The notes under the pieces are model-generated. The model did not search any database, had not been told where the DNA came from, and saw only the letters and a list, made by a program, of their open reading frames with translations. Of a DNA stretch of 64,000 nucleotides, positions 61,409 to 64,000 are shown piece by piece. The position numbers and the translations under genes were made by a program. This DNA comes from Negativicutes bacterium (lineage in GTDB: Bacteria; Bacillota; Negativicutes; Veillonellales; Veillonellaceae), in the NCBI GenBank assembly GCA_009929605.1, contig SAAC01000005.1, positions 1 to 64,000 on the forward strand. Direction: 5' to 3'. Every line of letters starts with the position of its first letter. Position 1 is the stretch's first letter.

Positions 61409-62965
61409 ATGATTTCTGAAGATATAAAATACAAGTTAATGTCCGATTTTTCGGACTTTCAAAATATCACAAGAAAATTTTATAACAAGGAAATATCTGT
61501 AGCGGAATATAAAGGTTTATCTGGTAAGTTTGGCAGTTATGCAGAGCGTGGTGGAAACTCTAGTATGTGTCGCTGGCGTTTTGAGGGCGGTCGCATTCTG
61601 CCAGATCAAATGAAATTCATGTTCGACATGATTCGTCGTTACAATTTGGGTCATATGCATTTTACAATGGGTCAATCCATTCAGTTCCATCGACTCAATG
61701 GGGAAACGGTATTAGCACTCTATGAAGCTTGTTCTGAACATGGCATTTATAATCGTGGTGCTGGTGGGGATAACCCAACGAATCTTGCTGCCAGTGTATT
61801 ACGAGGTATTGATCTGCACGAAACCTTTGATATCAGCCCTTATGTGTCGGCGTTGAGCGATTACATGATTGAACAAGTGCCATACTTGAAATTGCCACGC
61901 AAATTCAAGGTAGCCATCGACAATGGTATCGATGATGCGCCACATGCAACGATGAAAGATTTTGGATTCCACCTCACTGCTAATGGAACATTTGACGTGT
62001 ACGCTTGTGGTGGCATTGGTCCCAGCCCACAAATGGGGATTAAGGTAGGCGAAGACGTGGCGCCTGTGGATATTCTGTACTATGTGAAAGCTATGTTTAT
62101 GGTATTTATGAATTATGGTAACTATAAGCAACATAGCAAGGCGCGTAGCCGTTTCCTTCCAGAATTCATGGGAGGACAGGAGAAATTCCTATCCGTATAT
62201 CATGAAACGTTAGACATGGTGAAAGAAATGGAACAACTCACCATCAATCCGGCAGATTACGCCGTACCTATTACCAAGGTGGGTGTTGTAGATGATGCGG
62301 TCCTAAATTATCGCATCGGTAAACAAAAACAAGAGGGCTTATATTATGTGGAATATCATCCAGCAGCTGGTTTTGTAGAGGTACCACATTTCCTAGATGC
62401 TCTTGAATACGCTAGTGGACTACATCAAGTAGAAATGCGTTTAACCCCAGATCAAAGCGTGTATATCATTAATCTTACTGCTGACGAAGCACGCGAAATG
62501 GTAAAATTATTACCTATCAGCGCAGAAAATACCTTTGAAAGTTCCATTTCTTGCGTAGGTAATACAATTTGCCAAATTGGTATCCAAGATTCCAATGGTT
62601 TATTGAATTCTATTTTTAGACATTTGAAAGCAAATGATGTAGATACATCCAAATTACCTCGTTTGTATGTATCTGGGTGTCCCCATTCTTGTGGGGTCCA
62701 CCAAATCGGTACCATTGGATTCCATGGTTCTGTAAAAATGGTGGATAAGAAACCACAACCTGGTTTTGCTCTCATGGATGGTGGTTCTGATGAAATTGGG
62801 ACAGAGCAATTTGGTAAGATGATTGCTACCATTGAAGCCGTTCGGATTCCTCTGTTTATAGAAGAATTGGCAAATATACTAAATAGTAATGATGCTGTAG
62901 ATTATGCTACATGGCGTAAGGAGCATAATGATGAATACATGGCGCTGGTGGAAAAATATAACTAA
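61409..62965 (+). CDS. Sulfite/nitrite reductase (siroheme and [4Fe-4S])
   Basis: Single-chain assimilatory-type reductase, 518 aa. Seen: GGNSSMCRWRFEGGRI, GAGGDNPTNL, and the cofactor-ligand cysteines CVGNTIC (C-x5-C) and CPHSC (C-x3-C) near residues 390 and 430. It reduces sulfite to sulfide or nitrite to ammonium; sequence alone does not decide. The start follows AAGGAG. It lies downstream of the symporter but behind its own terminator. Confidence 0.9.
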   Translation: MISEDIKYKLMSDFSDFQNITRKFYNKEISVAEYKGLSGKFGSYAERGGNSSMCRWRFEGGRILPDQMKFMFDMIRRYNLGHMHFTMGQSIQFHRLNGETVLALYEACSEHGIYNRGAGGDNPTNLAASVLRGIDLHETFDISPYVSALSDYMIEQVPYLKLPRKFKVAIDNGIDDAPHATMKDFGFHLTANGTFDVYACGGIGPSPQMGIKVGEDVAPVDILYYVKAMFMVFMNYGNYKQHSKARSRFLPEFMGGQEKFLSVYHETLDMVKEMEQLTINPADYAVPITKVGVVDDAVLNYRIGKQKQEGLYYVEYHPAAGFVEVPHFLDALEYASGLHQVEMRLTPDQSVYIINLTADEAREMVKLLPISAENTFESSISCVGNTICQIGIQDSNGLLNSIFRHLKANDVDTSKLPRLYVSGCPHSCGVHQIGTIGFHGSVKMVDKKPQPGFALMDGGSDEIGTEQFGKMIATIEAVRIPLFIEELANILNSNDAVDYATWRKEHNDEYMALVEKYN

Positions 62966-63156
62966 TACATAAGGTTATATATCCGTAAATTTACATGGGT
63001 ATATACATGGCTATCTACATAGCTATATAGATAGCTATAAATTTGCTTGAAATACTGTTATCATTATGCATGATTTAATAACTAAGTGGCCTCTTAAATT
63101 CCTTGAATTTATGGGGCTTTCATAGTACAATAACACTTGTAACAATATTATATTGG

Positions 63157-63240
63157 ACGGGGAGCTGGTGGAAGTCGGCTGAGAGGAAACTGTATCGTTT
63201 TGACCCATAACCTGATTTGGATAATGCCAACGTAGGGACG
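63157..63240 (+). promoter_or_regulatory. TPP riboswitch (THI element) of thiC
   Basis: GGGGAGC, GGCTGAGAGG, GACCCATAACCTGATTTGGA and TAATGCCAACGTAGGGA in order, the standard TPP aptamer. A terminator follows at 63257, so control is by transcription attenuation. The preceding 62966-63150 contains short AT-rich hairpins (GCTATCTA/TAGATAGC) only. Confidence 0.95.
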
Positions 63241-63256
63241 AGATCAAAGAAATTTG

Positions 63257-63282
63257 GAGGCACCCTAGGGTGTCTCTTTTTT
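63257..63282 (+). terminator. Attenuator after the TPP riboswitch
   Basis: GAGGCACCC / GGGTGTCTC stem followed by TTTTTT; the expression platform of the thiC riboswitch. Confidence 0.88.
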
Positions 63283-63325
63283 ATTTCGAGATACAGTCTC
63301 TGCCCAAGTGGTAGTGGAGGTAAAT

Positions 63326-64000
63326 ATGTACACAACACAAATGCATGCAGCAAGACAAGGTATCATTACAAAAGAGATGGAGTGCGTGGCTCGCAAGGAG
63401 AATCAACAACCTGAGTATATTCGCCAACTCGTAGCGGAAGGGAAGGTAGCGATTCCTGCTAATAAGCATCATACTTGCATTAATCCAGAGGGGATTGGCA
63501 GTATGTTGCGGACAAAAATTAATGTAAACCTTGGTACGTCGCGAGATTGCAAGGATTACAACCTAGAGATGGATAAGGTGAACTCTGCCATTCAAATGGG
63601 GGCGGAGTCCATTATGGATTTATCCACACATGGTCATACAGAGATTTTTAGACGTAAGTTGACCAGTGAATGTACAGCCATGATTGGAACTGTGCCAATT
63701 TATGATAGCGTTATTCATCACCAAAAGGATTTAGGCGAATTGACGGCTCAAGATTTTCTTGATACTGTACGTCTACATGCAGAGGATGGTGTGGATTTTG
63801 TAACATTGCATTGTGGTATTACACGTAAAACTATTGATCAAATTAAACTACATAAACGTAAACTCAACATTGTGAGCCGTGGGGGCAGCCTTGTATTTGC
63901 ATGGATGTCTATGACGGGACAGGAAAACCCGTTTTATGAGTACTTTGATGAAATTTTAGATATTTGTGCAGAACATGACGTAACGATTTCTCTTGGCGAT
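63326..64000 (+). CDS. thiC: Phosphomethylpyrimidine synthase, 3' part outside window
   Basis: Radical-SAM enzyme that makes the HMP-P pyrimidine of thiamin from AIR. Seen in the first 225 residues: INPEGIGSMLRTKINVNLG, EMDKVNSAIQMGAESIMDLS, VPIYDSVIHHQKDL, FVTLHCGITRKTI, VSRGGS and AWM. The C-terminal radical-SAM cysteines lie beyond position 64000. ATG at 63326 follows GTGGAGGT. Controlled by the TPP riboswitch upstream. Open at the window edge. Confidence 0.95.
   Translation, partial: MYTTQMHAARQGIITKEMECVARKENQQPEYIRQLVAEGKVAIPANKHHTCINPEGIGSMLRTKINVNLGTSRDCKDYNLEMDKVNSAIQMGAESIMDLSTHGHTEIFRRKLTSECTAMIGTVPIYDSVIHHQKDLGELTAQDFLDTVRLHAEDGVDFVTLHCGITRKTIDQIKLHKRKLNIVSRGGSLVFAWMSMTGQENPFYEYFDEILDICAEHDVTISLGD

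Overview
The window looks like chromosome of a Veillonella-type bacterium (Negativicutes, a Firmicutes lineage with an outer membrane). The evidence is a low-GC genome with Firmicutes-style Shine-Dalgarno sites, Firmicutes-type genes (RNase J, GdpP, AddAB, YolD, DUF1659/DUF2922) next to genes for a diderm envelope (SLH-domain secreted proteins, an ArnT-like glycosyltransferase), and an energy metabolism built on lactate oxidation (lutABC) and fumarate/succinate conversion. The genus is inferred; no database search was possible.

Layout. 1-2.1 kb: a minus-strand OmpR-type two-component system. 2.1-3 kb: AT-rich DNA with a decayed gene. 3-6.5 kb: a three-gene fumarate reductase/succinate dehydrogenase operon with an HdrB-like third subunit and no cytochrome b gene. 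6.7-10.7 kb: DUF1659/DUF2922, then DedA, ArnT-like transferase and a uracil-DNA-glycosylase-like protein. 10.7-13.2 kb: RNase J behind a long structured leader. 13.3-18.3 kb: DUF2232, gdpP, rplI and dnaB. 18.5-20.5 kb: a Y-family polymerase and YolD behind a LexA-like box. 20.6-25.8 kb: a metal P-type ATPase with an ArsR/SmtB-like operator, apt, ferritin and a CorA-like transporter. 25.9-27.7 kb: tRNA-Ser(UGA) followed by a scrap-yard of gene remnants (internally deleted Abi gene, headless ORF, possible attachment-site relic). 27.8-30 kb: GDSL hydrolase and two envelope proteins of unknown function. 30.1-37.4 kb: addB-addA. 37.6-42.7 kb: superoxide dismutase, a thiE-thiD fusion under a TPP riboswitch, a lipid kinase, a GntR regulator, a candidate small RNA and an XRE regulator. 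42.9-49.6 kb: crcB, a molybdopterin-binding-domain protein, two metallophosphoesterases, a GalT-like protein, and an MTH1-like Nudix hydrolase with mutY. 49.9-56.1 kb: OPT transporter, DUF3298 protein and two related SLH proteins. 56.5-63 kb: lutABC, a DAACS symporter and a sulfite/nitrite reductase. 63.1-64 kb: a second TPP riboswitch and the start of thiC, cut by the window end.

How the parts fit. LutABC would feed lactate electrons into the cell and the fumarate reductase would be an electron sink toward succinate and propionate. Oxidative-damage functions recur (Sod, ferritin, MTH1-like Nudix, MutY, UDG-like protein, AddAB, SOS polymerase), which suits an anaerobe exposed to air. Two TPP riboswitches with different expression platforms control the two thiamin loci. 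The least-explained items are the Tfr-like fumarate reductase lacking the covalent-FAD histidine, the roughly 300-nt RNase J leader, the 83-nt candidate small RNA at 42247-42329, and a metallophosphoesterase with a twin-arginine motif after three membrane segments.
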